Shown here one piece after another: positions 1 to 9,560 of a stretch of DNA of 64,000 bases (positions are counted from its first letter, which is position 1; every line of letters begins with the position of its first letter). Source of the DNA: Rivibacter subsaxonicus (GTDB lineage Bacteria > Pseudomonadota > Gammaproteobacteria > Burkholderiales > Burkholderiaceae_C); contig NZ_SHKP01000005.1 in assembly GCF_004217215.1 (NCBI RefSeq), positions 439,501-503,500 on the forward strand. The letters run 5' to 3'. The translations under genes were made by a program, and so were the position numbers. Below the pieces are notes generated by a model, which ran no database searches, was not told where the DNA came from, and was given only the letters and a program-made list of their open reading frames with translations.

Positions 1-174
1 GGGCGCGGCTGCACAGGGCCGCCGCTTGCGGAGAAGCGCGAAGAGTGGCTAACACTCATTGTCAATACGACCGCGATCTTCTTGGAGAAGCCCGGTAGCA
101 ACTCGTGGCTGCTGACCGGGGGTGAACTGGTGCCTGACGGCAAGGCGCGGGTTGCGTCGCGCACCCTCCCCTAA
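1..174 (+). CDS. C-terminal end of an unidentified protein (partial)
   Basis: An open frame enters from the left edge in frame 1 and stops at TAA 172-174, giving 57 residues ending in VASRTLP. The peptide (AEKREEWLTLIVNTTAIFL, then a glycine-rich turn) reads like a real globular C-terminus rather than random GC-rich frame, and no other frame here is as convincing. The gene starts outside the window, so family and function cannot be named. Its position beside the relaxase gene suggests it belongs to the same mobile element. Confidence 0.4.
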   Translation, partial: GRGCTGPPLAEKREEWLTLIVNTTAIFLEKPGSNSWLLTGGELVPDGKARVASRTLP

Positions 175-265
175 CGCAACACGCCCCGACACGCACTCGC
201 GATGAACTGAGAGAGGGCCGCGATGCTCCTGGCGATCTGTGCACTCCGCGGCACGCCGACGCGAG

Positions 266-1411
266 TCAAATCAGACACCTCCGCCGGCTGAGTGCGGCCA
301 ACGCTTCGTCGACCGACCGTTGCGCACAAGCCTTCAGCTCGCGGCTAACCGCCGGCCGAGGATTGATTTCTCCCGTATCGCCATCCCAGCACGCAGCGCC
401 CGTGGCCTCGTCACGCCCCCTCGTGAAGGCTAATCGAGGCTCTGCATCGACCAGTGGCGCAGACTTGCCCGAGGCCGGCGTCGGCGTCGTCGACTCGCGA
501 ACTGCTGCCGCCTTGCTAGCGCCAATGGCGAGATGAATCCCCGATGCCGACGGCGCGGCTAAACCTACACAGGATAGGCTTCGGTCCTTGTCCTTATCGC
601 CGATCTGAAAGCCTACAGCTTTCGTGAGCGGCACGGCATCGCGCTCGCGGCTCGGTCCCTTACCCTTGCTGATCATGATCTGGGTGAAGGTACGCGACCT
701 CTTTGCCCTTCCTAGCGGTGGCGGTAGGCTCACCTGAAGCGCCGTCACCATTGACACCGGATCGGCTTCGATCATGTCCCTGATCTCCGGCCAGACCTTG
801 CTCCCCAGCACGAGATCTCCGCGCCGCTTCAGCGCATCAATGACAAGGGCGGCGGCTTGTGCCTTGGCGTTGCCCTGCAAACGCCTCGGAGGACGCAGCA
901 ACCCGAACTTGGACGCAACGTCTGCGTGAAACCGCTCGTGGTGCTCGGCCAGCTTCTGGCGATCTCCGACGAGGCTTGAGCCGCGCATGCGACCGTCGAC
1001 CATCGGCAGTAGCAACACGTGGCAATGTGGCTGCGCTTCATCGAGGTGAATATCGCTGCTGAGCACCGGGCACCCGAAATGCGCTTCCGCCCATTCAGTG
1101 CACGCGGTGAAGTAGCTCGCGGGGTCAACCTCTGAGCGGACTGGCAGGCTGAACACAATCTCCACGCACGCAACCGCATCCTTGCGTACGAGGCGCGCCC
1201 CGCCAGCGGCCATCAGGTCCTTTGCGAACTGCACGACCGCCTCCGGCGTATCCGGACCTCGAAGCACGATGTTCCTGTGCGAGCTTGAACAATCGATGCG
1301 CAGGCTGCGTGCGTTCTCGGTTGCGATGGCGCGGCGGTTGTGGCGAGCAGCGGGAAGAAGCGTGGTCGACGGCAACTTCTTCATTCTCATGAAGCCTTGA
1401 CTACTCATCAC
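266..1411 (-). CDS. MOBV-type relaxase (plasmid recombination/mobilization, Pre/Mob family)
   Basis: Predicted relaxase that would nick an origin of transfer and pilot the strand during mobilization. Two MOBV hallmarks are visible near the N-terminus: HNRR around residue 24 (the HNxR motif) and HLDEAQPHCHVLLLP around residues 122-136 (the HxDExxPHxH metal-binding histidines). The C-terminal 200 residues are low in recognisable motifs. At 381 aa it is short but complete for the family. Its start overlaps the end of the AlpA-like gene by 11 bases, so the two are co-transcribed; an internal ATG at 1390 (MRMKK) is an alternative start. With the integrase at the other end, it suggests a mobilizable rather than self-transmissible element. 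Confidence 0.75.
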   Translation of the reverse strand: MMSSQGFMRMKKLPSTTLLPAARHNRRAIATENARSLRIDCSSSHRNIVLRGPDTPEAVVQFAKDLMAAGGARLVRKDAVACVEIVFSLPVRSEVDPASYFTACTEWAEAHFGCPVLSSDIHLDEAQPHCHVLLLPMVDGRMRGSSLVGDRQKLAEHHERFHADVASKFGLLRPPRRLQGNAKAQAAALVIDALKRRGDLVLGSKVWPEIRDMIEADPVSMVTALQVSLPPPLGRAKRSRTFTQIMISKGKGPSRERDAVPLTKAVGFQIGDKDKDRSLSCVGLAAPSASGIHLAIGASKAAAVRESTTPTPASGKSAPLVDAEPRLAFTRGRDEATGAACWDGDTGEINPRPAVSRELKACAQRSVDEALAALSRRRCLI

Positions 1412-1631
1412 CGACAGCCCTCGCCGCAGCCGTTCCCGGTGACTGCGCAGCCCGCCGGTTCAGCTGCGCGTCCATCCATGCATCGACCTCCGTCGACAAC
1501 CAACCGACCGAGCGGCCACCCAGCGGCACCGGCGCCGGAAAGCGCCCCTCGGTGATCCAGCGACGGATCGTTGGTCCGGACAAGCCGGTGCGCGCCTTCA
1601 CGACCGGCAAACGCAAAAACACGTGATTCAT
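1401..1631 (-). CDS. AlpA-like helix-turn-helix regulator / excisionase
   Basis: Small DNA-binding protein of 76 residues. The sequence FLRLPVVKARTGLSG followed by TIRRWITEGRFPAPV is the typical AlpA/MerR-like winged helix (recognition of a short site, then a basic wing), and SVGWLSTEVDAWMDA is the usual family ending. The start at 1631 was chosen because AGGAGTG lies 8-9 bases upstream; a longer frame to 1661 lacks a ribosome site. AlpA proteins regulate or act as excision factors for P4-type integrases, and one such integrase lies at 20.7-22.0 kb. It overlaps the relaxase gene, forming a two-gene unit. Confidence 0.8.
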   Translation of the reverse strand: MNHVFLRLPVVKARTGLSGPTIRRWITEGRFPAPVPLGGRSVGWLSTEVDAWMDAQLNRRAAQSPGTAAARAVGDE

Positions 1632-2025
1632 CAAGAGCACTCCTGAGCACAGTTGGGACACTCAGAAGGTTTGCGTCACGACCAGATGCGCGGTTGGTCG
1701 TCAACATGACCGTCGCATGCGGGCGACACCTTGCGCGCATGAAGCGGCCCGTGTCGCCAAGTGCATTAGCGCGTTCTTGACCTCGCCCGTGGAATCACTT
1801 TGCTTTGCGCGTCGATCGGGTGCGCGAGCAGGGACATCTCGGCTATCACGCGGGGAGCCACCCTCGTGATTGCGCGTCTTCGAGCTGCCCTTGGCGGTAG
1901 CAGCTTGGCCTGCATGCTGGCGGGCAGGTCGAGCGAATCCGCCGAGAAGTTGAGCCTAGACACCATGCGATCGTCATTCGGCTCCCCGCTGGGACATTTG
2001 CTCTCGCTTCGGCTAGGCTTACGCC
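1632..2025. other. 394-bp region without a clear gene
   Basis: This stretch separates the leftward mobilization genes from the rightward copper operon and must hold both promoters. Short frames exist (for example 1766-1966 on the minus strand) but none has a ribosome site, known motif or convincing composition. I saw no CusR/CopR-type inverted repeat that I could defend, and no two-component regulator gene lies nearby, so the regulator of the copper operon is not identified here. Confidence 0.5.
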
Positions 2026-2439
2026 ATGTCGTTTCGGTGCGCCAATCGGCGCGGACTTTCGAGCTGGCTGATCGCGGCGATTCTGTTCATTCAGATCGCC
2101 ACGTCCGCCTACGCCTGCCCGATGAACCGGTTGCCAGCGGACGACGGTCAGGACGCCATGGCCGGGATGCCTTGCGCAGAGGCGGTATCCGGGGGCGTGG
2201 CCCTGGATGCCGATCAACCCGGCCTGTGCCAGCAGCATTGCCAGCAGGGCACCACCCAACAGCCAGTCGATCAAACTCCGCTGCCTCTGGTCCAACCAGC
2301 AGCGATGGTGCCGCTCTTCTCGCTGGATCCACCGGTTCCTGCTGGCGCTGACCACGCTCAGTTCGCCGCCCATGAGCGGCGGCGCGATCACGCGCCACCA
2401 CCGGCGCGCAGCATCCTCCTCTGCTGTTATCGCATTTGA
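2026..2439 (+). CDS. Small secreted Cys/His-containing protein heading the Cu/Ag efflux operon
   Basis: 137 residues of unrecognised family. The N-terminus has a basic start and a hydrophobic core (WLIAAILFIQIATSAYA) ending in a plausible signal peptidase site, so it is probably periplasmic. The mature part carries scattered Cys, His and Met (CPMN, MAGMPC, CQQHCQQ), a pattern suited to binding soft metals, though metal binding is an inference. It lies 73 bases before cusC in the same direction. Similar small proteins precede heavy-metal RND operons in Burkholderiales. The last 40 residues are Arg/His/Pro rich. Confidence 0.6.
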   Translation: MSFRCANRRGLSSWLIAAILFIQIATSAYACPMNRLPADDGQDAMAGMPCAEAVSGGVALDADQPGLCQQHCQQGTTQQPVDQTPLPLVQPAAMVPLFSLDPPVPAGADHAQFAAHERRRDHAPPPARSILLCCYRI

Positions 2440-2465
2440 TCTCCTGAAGCACTCGGCCTGATGGC

Positions 2466-2485
2466 CGCGGGCCTAGCAGCCCGCG
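2466..2485 (+). other. Intra-operon hairpin before cusC
   Basis: CGCGGGC and GCCCGCG form a perfect 7-bp stem with a 6-nt loop in the 73-bp spacer between the first gene and cusC. There is no T-run, so it is more likely an mRNA-stability or partial attenuation element than a full terminator. Confidence 0.3.
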
Positions 2486-2512
2486 CCGCCGTGTTGATTT
2501 TCGGGAGTTCCC

Positions 2513-3844
2513 ATGAGTTCGTATTGCTTGTCGAGGCCAGTGCGCCTCTTCTTGTGGTGCCTGATCGCCGGCATCACGTTGGCCGGCGGCGCGCCGGCTC
2601 GAGCGCAGGCCGTGCCGCTCTCGCTCGATGAAGCCGTTGCGCTGGCTACCGGTCAGTCGGCACGGGTGAAGGCAACCGAGGCCCAGGCCGACGCCGCGCG
2701 GCAGATGGCCGTTGCCGCCGGCCAGCGTCCCGACCCGGTGCTCAAGCTCGGCATCAACAACCTGCCCGTGGACGGTCCGGATCGCTGGAGCCTGACGCGC
2801 GACTTCATGACGATGCGCTCGGTGGGATTGATGCAGGAACTCACCCGCGCCGACAAACGCCGGGCCCGCGCTGCCCGTGCCGCCGGCGAGGCCGATGCCG
2901 CCGCCGTGGCCCAGCGCCAGGTCACGGCCGAGTTGCAGCGCGACGCCGCTTTGGCCTGGCTCGAACGCTCGTTCCAGCAATCCATGCGCGAGTTGCTGGT
3001 GACGCAGCGCATCGAGGCCGAGTTGCAGTTGCAGGCGGCCGAGGCGGCCTATCGCGGCGGCAAGGGCATGCAGGCCGACGTGCTTGCCGCGCGTACCGAA
3101 GTCGAGACGATGCACGACCGCATTGCGCAGGTCGACCGGATGCTGGCGGTGAGCACCATCCAGCTCGGTCGCTGGATCGGCGATGCCGCCGCACGCCCCG
3201 TTGCCGCGCGCCCCGCCTTCGCGCCACCGCCGTGGGCCGAGGGTGACCTCGCGATGCACCTGACCGGACATCCACAGATTGCCGGAGCGACGCAGCAGGT
3301 GGCGCTGGCTCAGGCCGAGGCATCGATTGCTCGCGCCGAGCGGCAGGCCGACTGGAGCGTCGAGCTGATGTACAGCCAGCGTGGCCCGGCCTATTCGAAC
3401 ATGGTGTCGTTGAACCTGTCGGTGCCCCTGCAGTGGGACCAGAAGCAGCGGCAGGACCGCGAACTGGCCGCGCGCCAGTCGCAGGTGAACCGCGCCGCCG
3501 CCGAGCTCGACGATCTGCTCCGCGCCCATGAGGCGGAGGTGCGCGCCTTGCTGCAGGAGTGGCAGAGCGAGGCTGGGCGGCTGCGCCGCCATGACGAGAA
3601 ACTGCTGCCGCTGGCCAGGCAGCGCGTCGAAGCCGCGCTCAGCGCATACCGCGCCGGCAGCGGCAGTCTGACGGCGGTGCTCGAAGCGCGCCGCACCGAG
3701 ATCGACACCCGAATGGAGCGTCTTCGCATCGAGATGGAGATCTCCCGCCGCTGGGCGCAGCTCGAGTTTCTCGATCTCGCGGTGCCCACCGCCGCATCGC
3801 CCGCTCGGCACCAGATTGCCGATGCGCCGAGGAGCCGTCCATGA
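2513..3844 (+). CDS. cusC: TolC-family outer membrane factor of a Cu/Ag RND pump (CusC-like)
   Basis: 443-aa outer membrane channel component of a tripartite metal efflux system. A signal peptide (residues 1-30, ending ARAQA) precedes a first OEP repeat starting PLSLDEAVALA and a second repeat in the C-terminal half, with the long Ala/Gln/Glu-rich helices that form the periplasmic barrel. The start has GGGAG upstream. The stop overlaps the adaptor start (ATGA at 3841-3844), showing a tight operon with cusB and cusA. Assignment to Cu/Ag follows from the partner permease; by itself it could be any CusC/CzcC-type channel. Confidence 0.85.
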   Translation: MSSYCLSRPVRLFLWCLIAGITLAGGAPARAQAVPLSLDEAVALATGQSARVKATEAQADAARQMAVAAGQRPDPVLKLGINNLPVDGPDRWSLTRDFMTMRSVGLMQELTRADKRRARAARAAGEADAAAVAQRQVTAELQRDAALAWLERSFQQSMRELLVTQRIEAELQLQAAEAAYRGGKGMQADVLAARTEVETMHDRIAQVDRMLAVSTIQLGRWIGDAAARPVAARPAFAPPPWAEGDLAMHLTGHPQIAGATQQVALAQAEASIARAERQADWSVELMYSQRGPAYSNMVSLNLSVPLQWDQKQRQDRELAARQSQVNRAAAELDDLLRAHEAEVRALLQEWQSEAGRLRRHDEKLLPLARQRVEAALSAYRAGSGSLTAVLEARRTEIDTRMERLRIEMEISRRWAQLEFLDLAVPTAASPARHQIADAPRSRP

Positions 3845-5493
3845 ACCGCAAACCTAGCCTCATCGTCGCGATATTGGTTGCCTGCGTCGCGGCCGGCGGC
3901 CTGTACTTCGCGTATCGGCTCGGCCTGCAGCGCGGCTCGACCCAGGAGCCCGTTGCGTCCGCCAGCGCGATTGACGCACCGCCGGCGGCCGGCGCCGTAC
4001 CTCAGAGCATCGCCCAAGGCGAAGAAGCCACCCGCCGCCACATCTCGGCCGGACTTAAGGCAGGCGACGTCGATCCGAACACCGGCAAGAAGATCCTCTA
4101 CTACCACGACCCCATGGTGCCGGGGAACAAGTTCGACCAGCCGGCCAAGTCGCCGTTCATGGACATGATGCTGGTGCCGGTCTATGCCGATGGCGGCGAT
4201 GGCGACGCCAGCAAGGTCACGGTGAGCCCGCGCACCCAGCAGAACCTGGGCCTGCGCACCGCACCGGTGGTCGAGGGCATGCTCTCGCCGCAACTCAGCG
4301 CGGTCGGCAACATCGCCTTCAACGAGCGCGACCAGGCCCTGGTGCAGGCACGCGCGACCGGCTATGTCGAGCGTCTGCACGTACGGGCCATGCTCGATCC
4401 GGTGGCCAAGGGCCAGCCGCTGGTGGATCTCTACGTGCCCGACTGGATTGCGGCACAGGAGGAGTTCCTCGGCGTGCGCCGCATGCAAGGCAACGACCTG
4501 GCGCCACTGGTCGACGGTGCGCGCCAGCGCATGCGCCAGGTCGGCATGAGCGAGGCCCAGATCGCGCTGGTCGAGAGCAGCGGTCGCACCCAGCCACGCA
4601 TCACCCTGAGCTCGCCCATCAATGGCGTGGTTACCGAACTGATGGCGCGCGAGGGCATGACGGTGATGCCCGGAGCGACGCTGTTCCGCATCAACGGTCT
4701 CGCCAGCGTCTGGGCCCACGCCGAGGTGCCCGAGAGCCAGGCCGCACTGCTGCGGCCCGGTGCCAAGGTGCAGGCGCGCAGCGCGGCCCTGCCAGGTGCC
4801 CGCTTCGACGGCAAGGTGCAGTCCCTGCTGCCCGAGGTGAACGCCGCGACCCGCACGATCAAGGCCCGGATCGAACTGGCCAACCCTGGCCGCCAGCTGG
4901 TGCCCGGCATGTTCGTGCAAATGCAGTTCATGGACCAGCGCGCCGGCAAGGCGCTGCTGATCCCCACCGAGGCGGTGATCCAGACGGGCAGGCGCAGCGT
5001 CGTGATGCTGGCCGAGGAGGGCGGCCGCTTCCGCCCGGTCGAAGTCGAGATCGGCATCGAAAGCGGCGGCCAGACCGAGATCAGGCGTGGCCTGCAGCTC
5101 GGGCAGAACGTGGTGGTGTCTTCGCAATTCCTGATCGACTCCGAGGCGAGCCTTAAGGGCATCGAGGCCAGGTTGAACGACGAGCCCAGGCCGAGCATCG
5201 CCGCTGTCGCCCCGCGTCACGTGGGAACCGGGCGCATCGAGGCCCTGGGTCGCGACGCGTTGACGCTGTCGCATGGCCCGATCCCATCGCTGAAATGGGG
5301 TCCGATGACGATGGACTTCAAGCTCCCGCTGCACGGCATCCCGCGCGGGCTCGAGCCCGGTGACCGCGTCGACTTCGAGTTCTACATGGACGCCGACGAC
5401 CTGCCGCAGCTCACCAGCGTGACGTTGCTGGCGGCGCAGCTCAAGCCGACAGCTCCGGCGTCGGGTGCCGCATCGGCCGGGAGCAAGCCATGA
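3841..5493 (+). CDS. cusB: RND periplasmic adaptor with heavy-metal-binding domain and fused CusF domain (CusB-like)
   Basis: 550-aa membrane-fusion protein. After an N-terminal membrane anchor (residues 7-24), a heavy-metal-binding domain is seen at about 80-115 ([12 protein letters not shown], then [11 protein letters not shown]). Next come the barrel, lipoyl and hairpin parts (about 120-440). The last 95 residues form a CusF-like copper chaperone domain with the cation-pi/Met signature [10 protein letters not shown] (Trp plus two Met). Copper chaperone CusF is a separate protein in E. coli, so here it is fused. Both gene overlaps are ATGA, giving translational coupling to cusC and cusA. 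Confidence 0.9.
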   Translation: MNRKPSLIVAILVACVAAGGLYFAYRLGLQRGSTQEPVASASAIDAPPAAGAVPQSIAQGEEATRRHISAGLKAGDVDPNTGKKILYYHDPMVPGNKFDQPAKSPFMDMMLVPVYADGGDGDASKVTVSPRTQQNLGLRTAPVVEGMLSPQLSAVGNIAFNERDQALVQARATGYVERLHVRAMLDPVAKGQPLVDLYVPDWIAAQEEFLGVRRMQGNDLAPLVDGARQRMRQVGMSEAQIALVESSGRTQPRITLSSPINGVVTELMAREGMTVMPGATLFRINGLASVWAHAEVPESQAALLRPGAKVQARSAALPGARFDGKVQSLLPEVNAATRTIKARIELANPGRQLVPGMFVQMQFMDQRAGKALLIPTEAVIQTGRRSVVMLAEEGGRFRPVEVEIGIESGGQTEIRRGLQLGQNVVVSSQFLIDSEASLKGIEARLNDEPRPSIAAVAPRHVGTGRIEALGRDALTLSHGPIPSLKWGPMTMDFKLPLHGIPRGLEPGDRVDFEFYMDADDLPQLTSVTLLAAQLKPTAPASGAASAGSKP

Positions 5494-8400
5494 TCGGCGG
5501 CCTCATCCGCTGGTCGATCGCCAACCGCTTCCTGGTGCTGCTGGCCACGCTGTTCGTCGCCGCCTGGGGTGTGGTCTCGGTGCTGCGCACGCCGCTCGAC
5601 GCGCTGCCCGACCTGTCGGACGTGCAGGTCATCATCCGCACCACCTACCCGGGCCAGGCGCCGCGCATCGTCGAGAACCAGATCACCTACCCGCTCACCA
5701 CGACCATGCTGTCGGTGCCCGGCGCGAAGACGGTGCGCGGCTACTCCTTCTTTGGCGACAGCTTCGTCTACGTGCTATTCGAGGATGGCACCGACCCGTA
5801 CTGGGCGCGCTCGCGGGTGCTCGAGTACCTCAACCAGGTGCAGTCCAGGCTGCCGCCCGGCGCCAAGGCCTCGCTCGGGCCAGATGCGACCGGCGTCGGC
5901 TGGATCTACCAGTACTCGCTGATCGACCGCAGCGGCAAGCAGGACGCTGGCCAGTTGCGCGCGCTGCAGGACTGGTTCCTGAAATACGAGCTGAAGACGG
6001 TGCCGAACGTGGCCGAGGTCGCCTCGGTCGGTGGCATGGTGCGCCAGTACCAGGTGCTGCTCGACCCCGACAAGCTCGCCGCCTACGGCATCGCCCACAC
6101 CAAGGTGATCGCGGCCCTGCAGAAGGCCAACCAGGAGGCCGGCGGCTCGGTGCTCGAACTCGGAGAGGCCGAGTACGTGGTGCGCGCCTCGGGCTACCTG
6201 CAGTCGCTCGACGACTTCCGCAAGGTGCCGCTGCTCACCACCGATGCCGGCACCTCGGTGCGGTTGGGCGACGTGGCGCGCATCCAGCTCGGCCCCGAGA
6301 TGCGGCGCGGCATCGGCGAGCTCGATGGCGAGGGCGAGGCCACCGGCGGCGTGATCGTGATGCGCTCGGGCAAGAACGCGCTGGAGACAATCGCCGCGGT
6401 GAAGGCCAAGCTGGAAAGCCTCAAGCCCAGCCTGCCGCCCGGCGTCGAGATCGTGCCGGTCTACGACCGCTCGGGGCTGATCGAGCGTGCGGTCGAGAAC
6501 CTCGGTCACAAGCTGATCGAGGAGTTCCTCGTCGTCGCGGTGGTGTGCTTCATCTTCCTGTTCCACATGCGCTCGGCCTTCGTGGCGATCGTCTCGCTCC
6601 CGCTCGGCATCCTGGCCGCGTTCATCGTGATGCGCTGGCAGGGCGTCAACGCCAACATCATGTCGCTCGGCGGCATCGCGATCGCGATCGGCGCGATGGT
6701 CGACGCGGCGGTGGTGATGATCGAGAACGCACACAAGCACCTGGAACGCTGGGAGCACGAGCATCCCGGCCGGGCACTCGATGGCGAGGCGCGTTGGCGC
6801 GTGATCGGCGAGGCCGCGGTCGAGGTCGGGCCGGCGCTGTTCTTCTCGCTGCTGATCATCACGCTGAGCTTCATCCCGGTCTTCACGCTGGAGGCGCAAG
6901 AGGGCCGGCTGTTCTCGCCGCTGGCCTTCACCAAGACCTACGCGATGGCGGCCTCGGCGGCGCTGGCGGTGACGCTGATCCCGGTGCTGATGGGCTACCT
7001 CATCCGGGGCCGCATCCCGAGCGAGCAGCGCAACCCGCTCAATCGCGGGCTGATCGCGGCCTACCGGCCGCTGCTCGATGTGGTGCTGCGCTGGCCACGA
7101 CTGACACTGGTGGCCGCAGGCGCGATCGCGCTGGCGAGCCTGTGGCCGTTGCAGCGGCTTGGATCCGAGTTCATGCCGCGGCTGGACGAGGGCGATCTGC
7201 TCTACATGCCGTCGGCGCTGCCGGGCCTGAGTGCCGGCAAGGCGGCCGAGCTGCTGCAGCAGACCGACCGCCTGATCAAGACCGTGCCCGAGGTGCTGAG
7301 CGTCTACGGCAAGGCCGGCCGCGCCGAAACCGCCACCGACCCGGCGCCACTGGAGATGTTCGAAACCACCATCCAGTTCAAGCCGAAGAGCGAATGGCGC
7401 GCCGGCATGACGCAGGACAAACTGGTCGAGGAACTCGACCGCATCGTCAAGGTGCCGGGCCTGGCCAACATCTGGGTGCCGCCGATCCGCAACCGCATCG
7501 ACATGCTGGCCACCGGCATCAAGAGCCCGGTCGGCGTCAAGGTGGCGGGCACCGATCTGGCGGTGATCGACCGCATCACCGGCGAGATCGAGCGTGCGCT
7601 CAAACCGGTGCCGGGTGTCAGCAGCGCCCTGGCCGAACGGCTCACCGGCGGTCGCTACGTGGATGTGACGATCAATCGCGATGCCGCGGCGCGCTTCGGC
7701 ATGAACATCGCCGACGTGCAGTCGGTCGTCGCCTCGGCGGTCGGAGGTGACAACGTCGGCGAGGTGGTCGAGGGTCTGCAGCGCTTTCCAATCAACGTGC
7801 GCTACCCGCGCGAGACGCGCGACTCGCTGGACAAGCTGCGCACGCTGCCGATCGTGAGCGAGCGCGGCGCCCGGCTGGTGTTGGGCGACGTGGCCGACAT
7901 CCGCATCAGCGACGGCCCGCCGATGCTGCGCAGCGAGAACGCGCGCCTGGCCGGCTTTGTCTATGTCGACATCCGCGGCCGCGACCTGAAGTCGGCAGTA
8001 AACGACATGCAGAAGGTGGTGGCCGAGCAGGTGCAGCTGCCGCCCGGCTACTCGGCGTCGTGGTCGGGCCAGTTCGAGTTCCTGGAGCGCGCAACGGCCA
8101 AGCTGAAGGTGGTGCTGCCGTTCACACTGCTGATCATCTTTGTGCTGCTCTACCTGTGCTTCAAGCGCGTGGACGAGGCCGCCTTGATCATGGCGACGCT
8201 GCCCTTTGCGCTGATCGGCGGCGTCTGGCTGCTCTGGCTGCTCGGCTACAACCTGTCGGTGGCCGCAGCCGTCGGCTTCATCGCACTGGCCGGGGTGGCG
8301 GCCGAGTTCGGCGTGATCATGCTGCTCTACCTGAAGCAGGCCTGGGACGCGCGCGTGGCGCTGGGCCGCACCAGCGAGGCCGATCTGCTCGACGCCATCC

Positions 8401-8672
8401 GCGAAGGCGCCGTGCTGCGCGTGCGGCCCAAGGCGATGACGGTGGCGGTGATCCTGGCCGGGCTGCTGCCGATCATGTGGGGCGGCGGCACCGGCTCCGA
8501 GGTGATGCAACGGATCGCCGCGCCGATGGTCGGCGGCATGATCAGCGCGCCGCTGCTGTCGATGTTCGTGGTGCCGGCGCTGTACCTGCTGATGCGCAGG
8601 CGGACATGTGACGATTCGTCCAGCGCGCTGTGCACGGATCCGATGCAGATCCCGGCGCCGAACGCGTCATGA
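5490..8672 (+). CDS. cusA: Cu(I)/Ag(I) RND efflux permease (CusA, HME4 type)
   Basis: 1060-aa inner-membrane proton-driven pump. The TM4 region has [20 protein letters not shown], the signature of the HME4 subgroup that exports monovalent Cu and Ag. Two repeated halves, each with large periplasmic loops and several membrane segments, are visible; the N-terminus [18 protein letters not shown] is the usual first helix. The length is normal. It overlaps cusB by four bases. The C-terminal tail after the last helix ([15 protein letters not shown]) is Cys-containing and slightly longer than usual. Confidence 0.93.
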   Translation: MIGGLIRWSIANRFLVLLATLFVAAWGVVSVLRTPLDALPDLSDVQVIIRTTYPGQAPRIVENQITYPLTTTMLSVPGAKTVRGYSFFGDSFVYVLFEDGTDPYWARSRVLEYLNQVQSRLPPGAKASLGPDATGVGWIYQYSLIDRSGKQDAGQLRALQDWFLKYELKTVPNVAEVASVGGMVRQYQVLLDPDKLAAYGIAHTKVIAALQKANQEAGGSVLELGEAEYVVRASGYLQSLDDFRKVPLLTTDAGTSVRLGDVARIQLGPEMRRGIGELDGEGEATGGVIVMRSGKNALETIAAVKAKLESLKPSLPPGVEIVPVYDRSGLIERAVENLGHKLIEEFLVVAVVCFIFLFHMRSAFVAIVSLPLGILAAFIVMRWQGVNANIMSLGGIAIAIGAMVDAAVVMIENAHKHLERWEHEHPGRALDGEARWRVIGEAAVEVGPALFFSLLIITLSFIPVFTLEAQEGRLFSPLAFTKTYAMAASAALAVTLIPVLMGYLIRGRIPSEQRNPLNRGLIAAYRPLLDVVLRWPRLTLVAAGAIALASLWPLQRLGSEFMPRLDEGDLLYMPSALPGLSAGKAAELLQQTDRLIKTVPEVLSVYGKAGRAETATDPAPLEMFETTIQFKPKSEWRAGMTQDKLVEELDRIVKVPGLANIWVPPIRNRIDMLATGIKSPVGVKVAGTDLAVIDRITGEIERALKPVPGVSSALAERLTGGRYVDVTINRDAAARFGMNIADVQSVVASAVGGDNVGEVVEGLQRFPINVRYPRETRDSLDKLRTLPIVSERGARLVLGDVADIRISDGPPMLRSENARLAGFVYVDIRGRDLKSAVNDMQKVVAEQVQLPPGYSASWSGQFEFLERATAKLKVVLPFTLLIIFVLLYLCFKRVDEAALIMATLPFALIGGVWLLWLLGYNLSVAAAVGFIALAGVAAEFGVIMLLYLKQAWDARVALGRTSEADLLDAIREGAVLRVRPKAMTVAVILAGLLPIMWGGGTGSEVMQRIAAPMVGGMISAPLLSMFVVPALYLLMRRRTCDDSSSALCTDPMQIPAPNAS

Positions 8673-8685
8673 GGCGCCCGGCCCA

Positions 8686-8835
8686 CTACCAGTCCTCGGA
8701 GGTGACTCCGGTCAAACCGGGATGTTGCGCCGCAAGGCCAATGGGTTGGCGATCATGGTGATCACATTGCTGCTGCAGCGGCTTGTCGACCGCGAAGTCG
8801 CAGGAGCGGCAACGGAAGGCGCCTTTGATCCTCAT
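8686..8835 (-). CDS. Possible 49-aa Cys/His-containing small protein
   Basis: In the 272-bp space after cusA an ATG at 8835 on the minus strand opens 49 codons to TAG at 8686. The peptide begins MRIKGAFRCRSCDF and continues with CDHHD, so it has a CxxC pair and a Cys-His-His cluster. There is no strong ribosome site and it opposes the surrounding genes, so it may be chance. No family is recognised. Confidence 0.2.
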   Translation of the reverse strand: MRIKGAFRCRSCDFAVDKPLQQQCDHHDRQPIGLAAQHPGLTGVTSEDW

Positions 8836-8944
8836 CAATCCACTGAGGCCAGCATCCCTCTAAGGTGATGCCGTGCATGTGCCGCTGGCATGCGCCAGTG
8901 TGAATGCGCCGAACTCCAGCGGAGTCCACCGAAGGAGGCATTCC

Positions 8945-9469
8945 ATGAAGCTTTCCATTCTTGCGGTCCCCGCGGTCGCCCTGATGATCGCGTTTCAGCC
9001 GGCACTGGCGCAGACGTCCAAGCCCGCGGACAAGTCCTCGCAGGTCAAACCACCTGCCCTGAGTGTGGAGGACTTCGACAAGCAGCTTGCACGGATGCAG
9101 GATCACATGAAGCAGATGCAGGCGCAGATGGACAAGATCGCGCAGACACAAGACCCGCAGGAGCGCCAAAGGCTGCTGCAGGAGCACTGGACGTCAATGC
9201 AGGCGGCAATGTCCAGCATGCGCGGCATGTGGGGCCCAGGGGGTGCGGGTTGCTGCGGAGGCAGTCCGGGCGCGATGGGGCCGGGAATGATGATGGGCGG
9301 GCCGATGATGGGCTGGGGCCATATGCGGGGCTACTACAGCGACCTCTCGCCAGAGCAGTTGAGGCAGCGCCAGTACATGATGGATCAGTATCTGCCGATG
9401 CAGCAGATGATGATGGATCACATGATGTGGCATCAGCGCTGGATGAACCCGCCCGCAGCTACGAAGTAG
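8945..9469 (+). CDS. Methionine-rich periplasmic protein of the Cu/Ag operon
   Basis: 174 residues. The start at 8945 is set by GAAGGAGG a few bases upstream; a longer frame to 8873 has no such site. A signal peptide (to ALAQ, about residue 23) is followed by a helical segment (EDFDKQLARMQDHMKQMQAQ) and a C-terminal half extremely rich in Met, Gly and His (GMMMGGPMMGWGHM, YMMDQY, MMMDHMMWHQRWM). Met-rich motifs bind Cu(I)/Ag(I), so a periplasmic copper buffer downstream of cusCBA is likely. The family is not one I can name; the first part resembles Spy/LTXXQ-like helical proteins. Confidence 0.75.
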   Translation: MKLSILAVPAVALMIAFQPALAQTSKPADKSSQVKPPALSVEDFDKQLARMQDHMKQMQAQMDKIAQTQDPQERQRLLQEHWTSMQAAMSSMRGMWGPGGAGCCGGSPGAMGPGMMMGGPMMGWGHMRGYYSDLSPEQLRQRQYMMDQYLPMQQMMMDHMMWHQRWMNPPAATK

Positions 9470-9538
9470 TTCGCCGGTCTGCTGTTGCCGGGCGCGATAC
9501 GCGCGCACAAACGCGAAGAATTGGTACGGCCGGCCGAC

Positions 9539-9554
9539 GGCTGCCGCGGCAGCC
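9539..9554. terminator. Perfect palindrome between convergent operons
   Basis: GGCTGCCGCGGCAGCC is a perfect 16-bp palindrome in the 91-bp gap between the rightward Met-rich gene and the leftward dsbA-like gene. Its position suits a bidirectional transcription stop, but no T-tract follows, so the role is inferred. Confidence 0.35.
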
Positions 9555-9560
9555 TTCGGC

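Noticed and set aside
62-244. 60-aa minus-strand frame at the left edge
   Set aside because: Arg/Ser/Pro-rich shadow; the plus-strand partial frame 1-174 is more protein-like.
1766-1966. 66-aa minus-strand frame before the cus operon
   Set aside because: No ribosome site, motif or plausible context; composition resembles random GC-rich frame.
3391-5334. 647-aa open frame opposite cusB
   Set aside because: Mirror frame; the plus-strand adaptor is unambiguous.
5775-8510. 911-aa open frame on the minus strand inside cusA
   Set aside because: It is the complement of a well-supported high-GC gene, His/Arg/Gln-rich without domains; such antisense frames are usual at this GC content.
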